Positions 1 to 8,428 of a DNA stretch of 41,936 nt are shown in pieces. The position numbers were made by a program, and so were the translations under genes. This stretch comes from Thermoplasmatota archaeon (GTDB lineage: Archaea > Thermoplasmatota > Thermoplasmata > Halarchaeoplasmatales > Halarchaeoplasmataceae). The notes beneath the pieces are model-generated. The model had not been told where the DNA came from. It searched no databases and worked only from the letters and a program-made list of their open reading frames with translations. The number at the start of each line of letters is the position of its first letter. Position 1 is the stretch's first letter. The DNA lies in assembly GCA_018334755.1 (NCBI GenBank), contig JAGXLI010000011.1, positions 1 through 41,936 on the forward strand, written 5' to 3'.

Positions 1-393
1 CTCCTGCGAGCTGGGTAGGTCCCTGGATTTCTTGGCCGCCCACTCCGCCAGAGCAACGAACAGGCTGCTTCTCACGTTCCCATATTCAGCGTCACCTGCC
101 AATTCCCTGTGCATCAAGACGTAGTAAAACCCGGTGACGACAAGGACCGCGACTACACTGAAGATCGGATTGATTATGAACATCGCGAAAAAGCACCCGC
201 CTGCCCCTATGATAGGCACCAAATTCGAGATCTTAAGGATAGGCCGAAATCTGACCAGCTCCAGCTACTGCTTCAGAAGAATAACGACGTTTATCATCGC
301 GTAGGTCAATAGAAAGAACATGGTTATCAGCGGAGCTATGGTGTTCAGATCTCTCAGCAGAAGGCCCATAGCAACTATGACTGCAGTTAACAT
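1..393 (-). pseudogene. C-terminal remnant of an SLC12/APC-type permease, interrupted by an in-frame stop
   Basis: Reading the minus strand from an ATG at 393 gives a membrane segment containing RDLNTIAPLITMFFLLTYAM, typical of the late transmembrane helices of prokaryotic cation-chloride-cotransporter (SLC12)-like permeases. The frame meets a TAG at 267-265 and continues without further stops to the window edge with VRFRP, IINP, then GNVRSSLFVALAEWAAKK, again the order expected in this family. The conserved residues on both sides of the TAG lie in one frame, so a point nonsense change is likelier than a frameshift. A TGA lies just upstream of the ATG (399-397), and the first eight or so helices of the family are absent. 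It is therefore a truncated remnant whose tail continues beyond the window. TAG is an ordinary stop for other genes here, so recoding is unlikely. Confidence 0.6.
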
Positions 394-517
394 AACTCAT
401 CACGAATTCGTTATGTCCCTCTCAACTAGTCAAAGACACCATTGAATTAAGCAGACCATATGTCTTTGACTATAAATTTGTAGCTCTGTAAATCAAGAAA
501 CAAATGTCTTCATATCC

Positions 518-1165
518 CTATCTCTTTTCTGAGGCCCAGATATTATAAACTCTCTCTCTCCCGGTCTGGGTCAGACCTAGTCCTTCCAGGTCGCTGGGAG
601 ATCCAAGGTCGCCATAACCCGCGAAGTACCCGTTCAACCTCGCCGCCGCCGTAGAATCGATGAAATCATCAAGGTCGGGATATATATTTTCGAAGGACCT
701 CGAGATGTTTTCTCTCTGTCCTAAGTGGTACTTCTGATTATATTTTTCAGCCAACGAAAAATTCCCCAGTGGATTCAATTCCCTCGTCGTACCGGTCTCA
801 TCGACCAGATCGTAAAGTTCCTGGTGGGAGATCTTATCTGGATCATAATCTACCCGGACCACTTCTCTTTTGATATTATTCCTGTCTCGATCCGAACCTT
901 TGACCACCGAATAACCAACTCTCGTCTTCACAACCCCTGGTTCCACCCCCAATCTTGCCTCCGGACCCCAGAAACACCAGACGCCGAAAGTCGCTGTTTC
1001 GTACTTCCCCTTATCTATTCTATCTATTTCTGGCTTCTCGCCGGTGAACAGATCTTCGGGCCCTTCCGAGTCCATCGGCTCGTGGAGACTCAAAGCTGCG
1101 GCGGTCAATCCCACGGCTACCAAGACGGCGAATGCCACCTTCTTGTAGTGAACCTTCTTTTTCAT
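518..1165 (-). CDS. MsrA-like methionine sulfoxide reductase with N-terminal membrane anchor
   Basis: Residues 1-8 are basic and 9-27 hydrophobic, a signal anchor that would place the rest outside the membrane. Residues 58-70 read ATFGVWCFWGPEA, matching the GxCFWG active-site signature of peptide-methionine (S)-S-oxide reductases, with the catalytic Cys at 63 and the following Glu at 69. RVGYSVVKG, then VRVDYDPDKISHQELYDL, and the C-terminal STAAARLNGYFAGYG also fit MsrA. C63 is the only cysteine, so no intramolecular resolving cysteine exists and an outside reductant or a single-Cys mechanism is implied. The usual GG before the Cys is VW here. The ATG at 1165 lies about 27 bases from a TATA-like element, suggesting a leaderless message. 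The gene stands alone. Family assignment is firm; activity and export are inferred. Confidence 0.85.
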   Translation of the reverse strand: MKKKVHYKKVAFAVLVAVGLTAAALSLHEPMDSEGPEDLFTGEKPEIDRIDKGKYETATFGVWCFWGPEARLGVEPGVVKTRVGYSVVKGSDRDRNNIKREVVRVDYDPDKISHQELYDLVDETGTTRELNPLGNFSLAEKYNQKYHLGQRENISRSFENIYPDLDDFIDSTAAARLNGYFAGYGDLGSPSDLEGLGLTQTGRERVYNIWASEKR

Positions 1166-1188
1166 CGTATATAATACTGTTATAATGG

Positions 1189-1196
1189 TTTTTATA
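1189..1196 (-). promoter_or_regulatory. TATA box for the MsrA-like gene
   Basis: On the minus strand this reads TATAAAAA and its centre is about 27 bases upstream of the ATG at 1165. That is the normal archaeal TBP-site-to-start distance for a leaderless transcript. Confidence 0.55.
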
Positions 1197-1336
1197 CCTT
1201 TAGGTTGGTAATGCTTTCTATCTCTCTAACATTTCTTACTCACCACCGTAGAGAAAGAGAGATGAGTAAACGGGCATCTGCGGATAAGAAGGACCGCTAA
1301 ATTTTCCTCGATCGCTTCCTAAAAATCACAAAAAAA

Positions 1337-1347
1337 TTTTTATAAAT
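1337..1347 (+). promoter_or_regulatory. TATA box upstream of the P-type ATPase
   Basis: TTTTATAAAT lies about 30 bases upstream of an ATG at 1372. This is the only clear plus-strand promoter in the 430-base gap 1166-1595. From 1395 onward the gap is an open frame continuous with the ATPase and encodes its missing N-terminal region, so only about 1200-1390 is truly non-coding. Confidence 0.5.
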
Positions 1348-1595
1348 TTCTTCCTTTGGCTTTGTCGGTCGATGATAGATCCATCTCAAAGTGAGCTATC
1401 AAGAAATATAGATGGAGGTCCGTCTTTCTGTCTTCAGAAAAGAAAACCGTAGAGAAACCTTGGTCAAGATCTCCCAATGATGTCCTGGATCATCAACAGG
1501 TCTCTTTAGAGGAGGGTCTGGACAAAAAGGAAGTAAAAAAGAGAAGGAAAAAGTTCGGCCGGAACAAGTTAAAAGAAACGAAGAAAAAAAGCCGG

Positions 1596-4124
1596 TTGAA
1601 GATCCTGGTAGAGCAGTTCAAAAGTGTTCTCGTAGTCCTTCTAGGGGTTGCTGCCATAATCTCTATCGTCGTTATGGAAGATTACATAGAGGGTGTTTCG
1701 ATACTCGCGGTCCTAGTGATCAATGCAATCATCGGTTTCGTTACTGAAGCTAGAGCTGTTAGTTCCATGGAAGCCCTCCGAGAGATGACGAAGATAGACA
1801 CCCATGTAAGAAGACAGGGTGAAGTGAAAGAGATCCCGGCTAAGGAGCTGGTCCCGGGAGATATAGTTACGCTGCAGTCTGGGGATATGGTTCCTGCTGA
1901 CCTGAGAATCGTGGAGTCCTCAAAACTTCAGGCCGACGAGGCCGCTTTGACCGGAGAATCCGTTCCTGTCAGTAAAACTTCCGATGTGATCGAAGAGGAC
2001 ATTCCTCTAGCTGATAGAGAAAACATGCTCTACAAAGGCACTTATCTCACCAGGGGAACCGCCGAAGGCGTCGTGGTTTCTACGGGAACAGAGACTGAAC
2101 TGGGTCAGATATCGGAATCGATAGAGGAAGCGGAGGAGGAGACGACACCTTTGGAGAGAAAACTGAATACTCTCGGTCAAAAACTGATACCACTTCTGGT
2201 CGTCGTCGCCGGCATCGTAGGTCTAGCGGGATGGATCAGAGGGATGGAACCTATCTTGATGGTTAAAACCGCTATCGCTTTGGCTATCGCTACTGTCCCC
2301 GAGGGACTTCCTATCGTCGCCACTTTAGTCCTGGCGAGAGGGATGCTCAGGATGGCTAAACAGAACGCTCTCCTGAGCAGACTTTCTTCCGTCGAAACTC
2401 TAGGTTCTACCAACATAATCTGTTCGGATAAGACGGGGACTTTAACAGAAAACAGGATGACCGTCAGCAGGTACGAGACTGAGGACCGTTCCGTCGATGT
2501 GACCGGAACCGGTCTAGACACCCGTGGAGATTTCGTCTGTGGTGGAGAAGAAAAAGACAGGCCGGACGATCCGATCTTGAAAGAAACGCTGGAAGTAGGC
2601 GTCCTTTGTAACAACGCCTCTTTCAACGAAAATGAAGGCGAGAAAGAGATGATGGGCGACCCTCTGGAAGTTTCGCTACTTGTGGCGGGCATCAAAGGAG
2701 GTATGGAAAGAAATAGGCTCCTGGAACAGATGCCCGAGAGTAAAGAGGTCTCCTTCGATCCGTCGGTGAAGATGATGGCCACCTATCATGAGAAAAAGGA
2801 GGGTTACAAGGTGGCCGTGAAAGGCGCTCCCGAAAGCGTTCTAGATTCTTCCTCTAAAGTGATGACTTCAGAGGGTGTTCAGGAGTTGACTTCTGAACGG
2901 AAGGAGAAATGGATGCAGAAGAACGAGCGGATGGCGGAGGACGGTCTGAGGATCTTAGCCCTCGCCAAAAAAGACGTCGAGAGCACTGACGAAGAACCCT
3001 ACGAGGGCTTGACTTTTCTGGGACTGGTCGGGATGATGGATCCGCCGAGAGAAGAGGTCAAACCCGCGATAAAGAAGTGTCAAGATGCAGGTATCAGGAT
3101 CGTGATGGTCACGGGAGATCACGCGGCAACGGCGAAAAATGTCGGCTACAGCGTTGGGCTCACAGAGTCGGAAGACTTCGAGGTGATAGAGGGAAGTGAG
3201 CTGGACGACCCAGATCGTCTAGATGAAGAGGAATTTGAGCGCTTCGTGGGCGCCCCCATCTTTGCACGGGTGAATCCAGAAAACAAATTAGATCTGATAG
3301 AGATCCACCAGGAGAACGGGTCTATCGTCGCGATGACCGGAGACGGCGTGAACGACGCCCCGGCTTTGAAGAAAGCTGATATAGGTATAGCGATGGGGGA
3401 GAGAGGTACGCAGGTGGCGAAGGAAGCCGCGGACATGATCCTCCAGGACGATAATTTTTCCACTATAGAGAGGGCGGTGGAGGAAGGGAGGATAATCTTC
3501 AATAACATACGAAAGTTCGTCATCTATCTCATCTCCTGCAATATCAGCGAGTTATTGGCCATTTTGATCGCCACATTACTCGGCTTTCCGCTTCCTCTGC
3601 TTCCGCTCCAGATTCTCTTCTTGAACGTAGTCAACGACATCTTCCCCGCTTTCGCTTTGGGAGCTTGCCGGGGCAGCGAGGATATAATGGACGTGCCTCC
3701 GAGAGATCCTGAAGAACCCATACTGACGAGGACGAACTGGTACGAGCTGGGAGTCTACGGCCTGATGATCTCTGTAGTCACCGTGGCGGCGATGGGACTC
3801 GGCGGACACATACTGCCCGAAGATATGTCCAATTATAGGATAATCACGATCTCGTTCCTGACCCTAGCCTTCGCCCAGCTCTGGCACGTCTTCAATATGC
3901 GGGAGTTGACCTCTGGGATCCTGAAAAACGAGGTCACTAAGAACAAGTACGTGTGGGGCGCTTTAGGATTGTGTACCTTGATCCTTGTCGCGGCGGTATA
4001 CCTGCCCGGCATCTCCACGGTACTCAGAACCGTGGACCCGGGTCCTGTCGGCTGGCTGTTGGTGATCGGGATGAGCCTGATACCTCTATTGATAGGGCAG
4101 GTGGAACGGGCGTTGAGAGGATGA
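1596..4124 (+). CDS. P2-type cation-transporting ATPase (Ca2+-ATPase-like)
   Basis: From a TTG at 1596, the product has M1-M2 at 10-50, TGES of the actuator domain at 119-122, PEGLP of M4 at 235-239, the phosphorylation motif SDKTGT with Asp278, TGDGVNDAP of the hinge, and four to six C-terminal helices. The order and the sequence NALLSRLSSVETLG match SERCA/PMR1-type P2A pumps. In M6 the ion site reads NVVNDIFPA where SERCA has NLVTDGLPA, so Thr becomes Asn and Ca2+ specificity is uncertain; Na+ or K+ transport is possible. The frame is open upstream to 1395 and encodes EKPWSRSPNDVL and GLDKKEVKKRRKKFGRNKL, the usual N-terminal helices. The true start is therefore upstream, but no ATG, GTG or TTG occurs in that stretch. 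Confidence 0.92.
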   Translation: MKILVEQFKSVLVVLLGVAAIISIVVMEDYIEGVSILAVLVINAIIGFVTEARAVSSMEALREMTKIDTHVRRQGEVKEIPAKELVPGDIVTLQSGDMVPADLRIVESSKLQADEAALTGESVPVSKTSDVIEEDIPLADRENMLYKGTYLTRGTAEGVVVSTGTETELGQISESIEEAEEETTPLERKLNTLGQKLIPLLVVVAGIVGLAGWIRGMEPILMVKTAIALAIATVPEGLPIVATLVLARGMLRMAKQNALLSRLSSVETLGSTNIICSDKTGTLTENRMTVSRYETEDRSVDVTGTGLDTRGDFVCGGEEKDRPDDPILKETLEVGVLCNNASFNENEGEKEMMGDPLEVSLLVAGIKGGMERNRLLEQMPESKEVSFDPSVKMMATYHEKKEGYKVAVKGAPESVLDSSSKVMTSEGVQELTSERKEKWMQKNERMAEDGLRILALAKKDVESTDEEPYEGLTFLGLVGMMDPPREEVKPAIKKCQDAGIRIVMVTGDHAATAKNVGYSVGLTESEDFEVIEGSELDDPDRLDEEEFERFVGAPIFARVNPENKLDLIEIHQENGSIVAMTGDGVNDAPALKKADIGIAMGERGTQVAKEAADMILQDDNFSTIERAVEEGRIIFNNIRKFVIYLISCNISELLAILIATLLGFPLPLLPLQILFLNVVNDIFPAFALGACRGSEDIMDVPPRDPEEPILTRTNWYELGVYGLMISVVTVAAMGLGGHILPEDMSNYRIITISFLTLAFAQLWHVFNMRELTSGILKNEVTKNKYVWGALGLCTLILVAAVYLPGISTVLRTVDPGPVGWLLVIGMSLIPLLIGQVERALRG

Positions 4125-4261
4125 TCTTTGATCCATAACAGTCCCGGGCTCGACGGGTGATTTAGACTTTATGTGCCAGCCCGTTTCAGGAGAAAAACAC
4201 CCAAAATATCGATCCTACGGCGACTCTCCCCTGTGAAAAGTCTTTACCTGGGGAGAGGAGG

Positions 4262-4798
4262 TCACTCTATTTTCTTCCCCCGCTTCCTCAGGTGTCTTTT
4301 TATCGTTTGGATCGCCTTTTCTGTATCTTTAGTTGAAAAAACTATCTCTCTGACAAATCCTTTATTCAATGAGACCACGACCCTGGGACCTGCTACTGCG
4401 TTGAAAGCCGTTCTCCACTTTCCCTCAACTCTGGTAAAGCGGAGACCCCACCCACCGTATCTGAGTGCTGAGGCCTCATCGACGTAGGAATCTTCGACTC
4501 TCTGCCACGGGATCTTCTTCCTCAGGATACCGAAGCCCAGTGAAATACCTTCAGAGTCGATCTTGATACTCAACTTCGCGAAGTTGATAGTGATCCCCAA
4601 CATGAATAAGAACATGCCGAGCCAGAACCAGCTTAAAGGAGGGACACTCCAGTTCCACCCGACGAAAATATCATATATCCAGATCGAAAAAAATATCGTC
4701 GTGATGATGCCTAAAATCAACGTCATCCACTTCGAAAAGACGGTCTCTTCGTAAGTTCCAGTATCTATATCGCTGCTCCAATTTCCCTCGTCGGACAT
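4262..4798 (-). CDS. Membrane protein with PH-like domain
   Basis: The 178-residue product has a polar N-terminus, two hydrophobic helices at about 26-48 and 54-75, and a beta-rich C-terminal half (about 77-165) containing IKIDSEGISLGFGILRKKIPW and later FTKDTEKAIQTIKRHL-like helix. Two helices followed by a strand-rich domain with a Trp after a turn and a closing helix is the layout of bacterial PH-domain membrane proteins. It converges on the ATPase, with about 140 non-coding bases between. No enzymatic motif is seen. The fold assignment comes from layout rather than a strong motif, and the role is unknown. Confidence 0.6.
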   Translation of the reverse strand: MSDEGNWSSDIDTGTYEETVFSKWMTLILGIITTIFFSIWIYDIFVGWNWSVPPLSWFWLGMFLFMLGITINFAKLSIKIDSEGISLGFGILRKKIPWQRVEDSYVDEASALRYGGWGLRFTRVEGKWRTAFNAVAGPRVVVSLNKGFVREIVFSTKDTEKAIQTIKRHLRKRGKKIE

Positions 4799-4942
4799 AT
4801 CTCTTTCCAGGGATAAAAGAGATGATTTAGTGTATATATCTTTGGATTTTGTCTTCTTTACTTCTTTCTGAAGGTCTGGATATTCCCAGAAGCGATACTA
4901 AAATTCTTAGGAGCATATAAATTCTATCTAAAACTAGGGGGG

Positions 4943-4953
4943 AAAATATTTAA
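4943..4953 (+). promoter_or_regulatory. TATA element and leader of the ferritin-like gene
   Basis: AAAATATTTAA is followed 35 bases later by the ATG at 4988. A ribosome site GGTGA at 4977-4981, six bases from the ATG, indicates a short 5' leader here rather than a leaderless message. Confidence 0.5.
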
Positions 4954-4987
4954 CCTCACGTTCTTTAAAAAATCAAGGTGAAGAGAG

Positions 4988-5467
4988 ATGAATAACTCCC
5001 GAGAAATCTCAGAAATGAAGATAGATTCAAAAGAAGAATTTTATGACACTCTCCAGAATATCTACTCCATCGAGGAGTATTTTGAAGGGATGCATTACTG
5101 GGTGGGCAGGATCATCTCAGAGCCAAGGTATGATGATCTCTTGACAAGATTGGCGGAAGATTCGAAAGAGCATAAGGAAAGACTGGATGAATTGATCTCT
5201 AAGATAGAAGGTTTCAAACCGGAAGAAAACGATAAGGATGGTTTCGATTTTGAGAAGGATCTCGAGGACGAAAAGATACTGGACACCGTGCTCGAGAACG
5301 ACCACTCCGCCCTATACCATTATTCACTCTTGAAGAAATCTGTGGACGAAGAACTCCTCTTGAAGATGATGAATGAGGGGGATATATCATCCTACCACGA
5401 AACTTTAGAATTTCTCATCCAAGAAGAGCTAAAACATATAAAGATGCTGAGATCCGAGTTGGATTAA
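4988..5467 (+). CDS. Ferritin-like / rubrerythrin-family helical protein
   Basis: This 159-residue, acidic, all-helical product has the spaced Glu/His pattern of a four-helix di-iron bundle: EEYFEGMHYW in helix 1, EDSKEHKERLDEL in helix 2, LENDHSALYHYSLLKK in helix 3 and IQEELKHIKMLRSEL in helix 4. These resemble ExxH half-sites of rubrerythrin/ferritin-like proteins. No rubredoxin Cys4 domain follows and there are no cysteines, so it would be a stand-alone bundle for iron or peroxide handling. Metal-ligand completeness cannot be proven by eye. The MsrA-like gene and nitroreductase in the same window suggest a redox-stress setting, but there is no operon link. Confidence 0.65.
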   Translation: MNNSREISEMKIDSKEEFYDTLQNIYSIEEYFEGMHYWVGRIISEPRYDDLLTRLAEDSKEHKERLDELISKIEGFKPEENDKDGFDFEKDLEDEKILDTVLENDHSALYHYSLLKKSVDEELLLKMMNEGDISSYHETLEFLIQEELKHIKMLRSELD

Positions 5468-5496
5468 ATATTACCTTCTTGGAAAGTTCTCTACAG

Positions 5497-5688
5497 CTAC
5501 TGGGATAAAGAGGTTGAGGGCTCTCTGACCAACCTTTCGGACACCAAAGCGCTTTTTACTTCTTCCGCAAATCGTTCATTTCCTAAGAGGGAATATTCAA
5601 TGGTCTTCTCGTTTATCACCAGACAGATCGGCCAATTCTTCCATTTCACTCTTTCTGTCAATAACAATATCTCTAATTTTAAGCTCAT
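5497..5688 (-). CDS. Small protein resembling the C-terminal half of a thioredoxin fold
   Basis: The start is placed at the ATG at 5688 because GGAGGT at 5700-5695 is six bases away; a second ATG at 5694 directly abuts the ribosome site. The 63-residue product begins MSLKLEILLLTERVKW, then NWPICLVINEKTIEYSLL, then a helix FAEEVKSALVSE. A proline before a beta-hairpin and a final helix is how the second half of thioredoxin-like proteins looks (cis-Pro, beta3-beta4, alpha4). The CxxC half is missing, leaving one Cys. It lies about 120 bases downstream of a sulfur-transporter pair with its own TATA-like sequence. It could be a degenerate redox partner of the transporter. The fold is inferred only. 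Confidence 0.4.
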   Translation of the reverse strand: MSLKLEILLLTERVKWKNWPICLVINEKTIEYSLLGNERFAEEVKSALVSERLVREPSTSLSQ

Positions 5689-5812
5689 CGTCATACCTCC
5701 GATATGATAACCGTTCTCAAGCATATAAAAGTATCTAAAACAAATAATAGATGTTGTTTAAAATAAATAGACATAAAATGCTGAGAATCGCGGATGCCTT
5801 TTCGATACTTCT

Positions 5813-6364
5813 TCAAAATCCGTAAATCTCTAGAAGGTACATCACGGCCGCGAGTATTATCGAAAAAATCAGTACGATCCACCACGCGTTCACACCTAAA
5901 AGATCGGGTATTGTCACGGTTCCTTTGTCACTTTCGGACATAAAATCTGACATGTGTGGGTAAACTGAAGCGAAGATTCCGGCTCCCACCAGCATGCCTA
6001 TGACTCCAAAGATCGCGTGCACCGCACCCGTTCCCATGGCTCCCGCCGCCGTTCCAGGACATAAACCTAAAATTGCGAAACCGGCACCGAATATCAAACC
6101 GCCGATGATTATGGGTTTCCACCGGAAGGGCTTCGGCTGGAGTTCCGGGGACATGTATCTCACTATGAGATGGACTCCTACCATGCCGGTGATGACGGCC
6201 GTGAAGATGATCTTCAGGACCGTGAAATCTTTCAGCAAGAGCTGGTTCACTATGATGTTGAAATCCGTCGCCCCTCCTTTATCTAAGAGAAAACCGAAAC
6301 CCACGCCTATCAGGAAACCGAGGATCAGCTGCTTTTTCTTCTCATCATAGAGTTCTTCCAGCAT
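5813..6364 (-). CDS. YeeE/YedE-family sulfur transport subunit, C-terminal-half type
   Basis: This 183-residue membrane protein has about five hydrophobic segments and the signature GLCPGTAAGAMGTGAVHAI near 100-118. That matches the second conserved-cysteine repeat of YeeE/YedE (thiosulfate/sulfur import) proteins. Full-length family members are near 350 residues; here the protein is split in two. Its ATG at 6364 follows directly on the TAG of the partner gene, so translation is almost certainly coupled. A hydrophilic loop with SESDKGTVTIPD precedes the last helix. The likely role is uptake of a reduced sulfur species for biosynthesis. The substrate is known only for bacterial homologues. Confidence 0.85.
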   Translation of the reverse strand: MLEELYDEKKKQLILGFLIGVGFGFLLDKGGATDFNIIVNQLLLKDFTVLKIIFTAVITGMVGVHLIVRYMSPELQPKPFRWKPIIIGGLIFGAGFAILGLCPGTAAGAMGTGAVHAIFGVIGMLVGAGIFASVYPHMSDFMSESDKGTVTIPDLLGVNAWWIVLIFSIILAAVMYLLEIYGF

Positions 6365-6889
6365 CTAGATCCCCCCGTAGATGAGCAGAGCTGTCAAAAT
6401 ACCTCCGACGAAGAAGAATATAAAGGCCAACCAGCTGCCCAAAGATAATTGGGATGTTCCGCTTATCCCATGACCGCTTGTACAGCCTCCGGCCATCCGC
6501 GCTCCGAAACCGAGAAGTAATCCGCCGATGAAAGCGCCCACGAGCCTTAAGATCGGACTCGAGCCGAAGGTTCTATCCCATACCTGCGGGACCGTTTCTA
6601 CCTTAAAGCTCCCCGATAGGATAGACGAGATCAACGCGCCTATCACCACACCCAAGACGAGCATCCATTCCCAGTCTATCTTGGGCACGAATTTCTTGTA
6701 GTACGGTTTATCTTCTACCTCTTTTCCGCCGACCAGCTTTTCTAACATACCGAAGCTGCGCGCGTATGCCGTGGAACATCCTATTGCCTTGTTGGAAAGC
6801 AGGAATCCCACCCATACCAACACTCCGATCCCGAATCCCACCAAATAAGGGGACCATAACTCAGAAGTGAGTGGATTCATAAGGCTCAT
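6365..6889 (-). CDS. YeeE/YedE-family sulfur transport subunit, N-terminal-half type
   Basis: This 174-residue membrane protein carries NKAIGCSTAYARSF near 29-42 and GARMAGGCTSGHGISG near 129-144, the latter being the hallmark cysteine motif of the YeeE/YedE family. Together with the immediately following gene it supplies all the conserved Cys segments that single-chain homologues use to relay thiosulfate through the pore. It is the first gene of the pair; a weak TATA-like GATATACATT lies upstream. The intracellular loop EKLVGGKEVEDKPYYKK is typical of archaeal split versions. I am confident of the family and of the two-gene arrangement, less of the substrate. Confidence 0.87.
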   Translation of the reverse strand: MSLMNPLTSELWSPYLVGFGIGVLVWVGFLLSNKAIGCSTAYARSFGMLEKLVGGKEVEDKPYYKKFVPKIDWEWMLVLGVVIGALISSILSGSFKVETVPQVWDRTFGSSPILRLVGAFIGGLLLGFGARMAGGCTSGHGISGTSQLSLGSWLAFIFFFVGGILTALLIYGGI

Positions 6890-7026
6890 ACAGCTATAGG
6901 GTTCAATGTATATCAGCTTTTTCTCTGTTACGACGTCGTCTCGAGATATCTCTTCGTATAAGTTCTCTATCGATCAAAAGTCATAGTTTTCAATGGGAAA
7001 ATAGGTTTTACGAAGCTGATGTATTC

Positions 7027-8283
7027 TCAGCTGTCGATCCATTTCGCCTTTTTCATGCCCTCTTTAGCCTTCCTGAAGAAGTAGTAGTATAATAGAGATC
7101 CCAGAACGTAGCATCCCATCGTGATGTAGAAGGGGAATATATATGCCTTCCTCGCGATAGCGTATCCTCCTCCGAGCACGCCTCCACCTCTAGACAACCT
7201 TCTAGCGAAGTAGTTCCAGCCGCTGACAGTACCTCTCTCCGATTCGGGAGTGACCTCCATCATGAAGTTGTTGAATGCCGGGTGATTCATGTTCATGAGA
7301 GAAGTTCTCATCACATAGGCCGTCCCTACACCTATAGGACTCCTCAATATAGTCATCAGAGCTAGGAAGGGAACCGAGAAAAGTTGAGTCACGATGACGG
7401 ACCTGACTTTTCCGACCCTGTTCACCAGGATGGGCAGTAAGAACACGGAGACGCCCATGCTCGATCTACCCACGGCCATGAGAACTCCGATCTGGAACCT
7501 GCTCATCCCTATGAACTGGTCGAAGAAAACGTTGAAGTACTGGACTATCAGTCCAGCTCCGAATCCGATCAGAACGGAGTTCACCAGTAATTTCTTAACG
7601 AGTTGGGTATCTTCCAACTTTATCCAATTCTTCAAAGAGGTCAAGTGTTTTTTGTCCACATAATCTCTTTCCTCCACGATCTTCAGCAGAGGGACTAGTG
7701 AAACCGCGATGAAGAAAACCGTGATCAGCATCGCCATCCTGTTCTGGACCGCCGGTATCGTGACGCCTCCGTAGTAGAGGAAGAGCGCGGGTAAGATGCC
7801 CGCTAGGACCCTGCCGCCCACACCTGCGAACATCCGGAGTGATGCCGAGGTGGAGAAAAGGTGCATCCTCTCCTCCTCGTCGCTCTGCTCCATCATGAAA
7901 GGATACCTGGAGATCCTCCTCATCGCGTTGGCCGAACCTCTGATAACGTTCGCGAACAGAAGTATGGCTTTGATCTCGACCGAGACAAGGACCAGCATCG
8001 ATATGGTTATGACCACGGTGGATAGGACCATGCTCCTCTTTCTGCCTATCACGTCGCAGACCTTTCCCGCAGGGATTGAACTTATACCGGCCGCGGCGAA
8101 GTTGACCGCGAGAAGATTACCCAAAAATGCGCCGGAAAAACCGATCTCCAAGATATAAAGGTTGAACAGGACCCTGTAGATGCCGTAGCCGAAAGAATAG
8201 ATTATGGTAGAACTGAGCAGCATCTTCGCGTTCCTGTTGAATAAGGTGAGTTTATCTAGATACGACCTGACCCTGTCCAACAT
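7027..8283 (-). CDS. Major facilitator superfamily (MFS) permease
   Basis: The product is about 418 residues with around twelve hydrophobic segments. The loop between helices 2 and 3 reads GKVCDVIGRKRSM, the classical MFS loop (G-x-x-x-D-x-x-G-R-K/R-R), and the loop after helix 8 gives LVNRVGKVRSV in the second half. An upstream TTG at 8301 sits inside the TATA element, so I use the ATG at 8283, about 29 bases from the TATA centre. The C-terminus is basic (FFRKAKEGMKKAK). SERGTVSGWNYFARR near the tenth helix is typical of drug/sugar-exporter-like MFS. Substrate unknown; it is monocistronic. Confidence 0.88.
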   Translation of the reverse strand: MLDRVRSYLDKLTLFNRNAKMLLSSTIIYSFGYGIYRVLFNLYILEIGFSGAFLGNLLAVNFAAAGISSIPAGKVCDVIGRKRSMVLSTVVITISMLVLVSVEIKAILLFANVIRGSANAMRRISRYPFMMEQSDEEERMHLFSTSASLRMFAGVGGRVLAGILPALFLYYGGVTIPAVQNRMAMLITVFFIAVSLVPLLKIVEERDYVDKKHLTSLKNWIKLEDTQLVKKLLVNSVLIGFGAGLIVQYFNVFFDQFIGMSRFQIGVLMAVGRSSMGVSVFLLPILVNRVGKVRSVIVTQLFSVPFLALMTILRSPIGVGTAYVMRTSLMNMNHPAFNNFMMEVTPESERGTVSGWNYFARRLSRGGGVLGGGYAIARKAYIFPFYITMGCYVLGSLLYYYFFRKAKEGMKKAKWIDS

Positions 8284-8306
8284 TTTTGCGTGAGCGTACA
8301 AATGTC

Positions 8307-8316
8307 TTTATATAAA
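8307..8316 (-). promoter_or_regulatory. TATA box of the MFS permease gene
   Basis: TTTATATAAA is centred about 29 bases from the ATG at 8283. It overlaps the region an over-long start at 8301 would abut, which decides the start. The element is palindromic, so it could also fire the other way, but the opposite gene has its own TATA at 8391. Confidence 0.6.
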
Positions 8317-8390
8317 TTTTTTTGGAATCCGACAAGATTCTAATATATCTATAAATGAAATACTCGCGCAAGAGCATCTCCCAGGCAATG

Positions 8391-8399
8391 ATATAAATA
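8391..8399 (+). promoter_or_regulatory. TATA box of the GrpB-family gene
   Basis: ATATAAATA lies about 34 bases before the ATG at 8429. No ribosome site is visible, so the leader is very short or absent. Confidence 0.5.
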
Positions 8400-8428
8400 G
8401 ATAGACTGGTTACTTTACTTCCCAAACT

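Noticed and set aside
265-267. TAG as pyrrolysine or other recoded codon
   Set aside because: TAG ends several intact genes here (MsrA-like, YeeE half, RHH, beta-helix protein), and the gene is also missing its N-terminal part.
109-312. Plus-strand 67-codon frame at the left edge
   Set aside because: Opposite strand of the permease remnant; composition and motifs support the minus strand.
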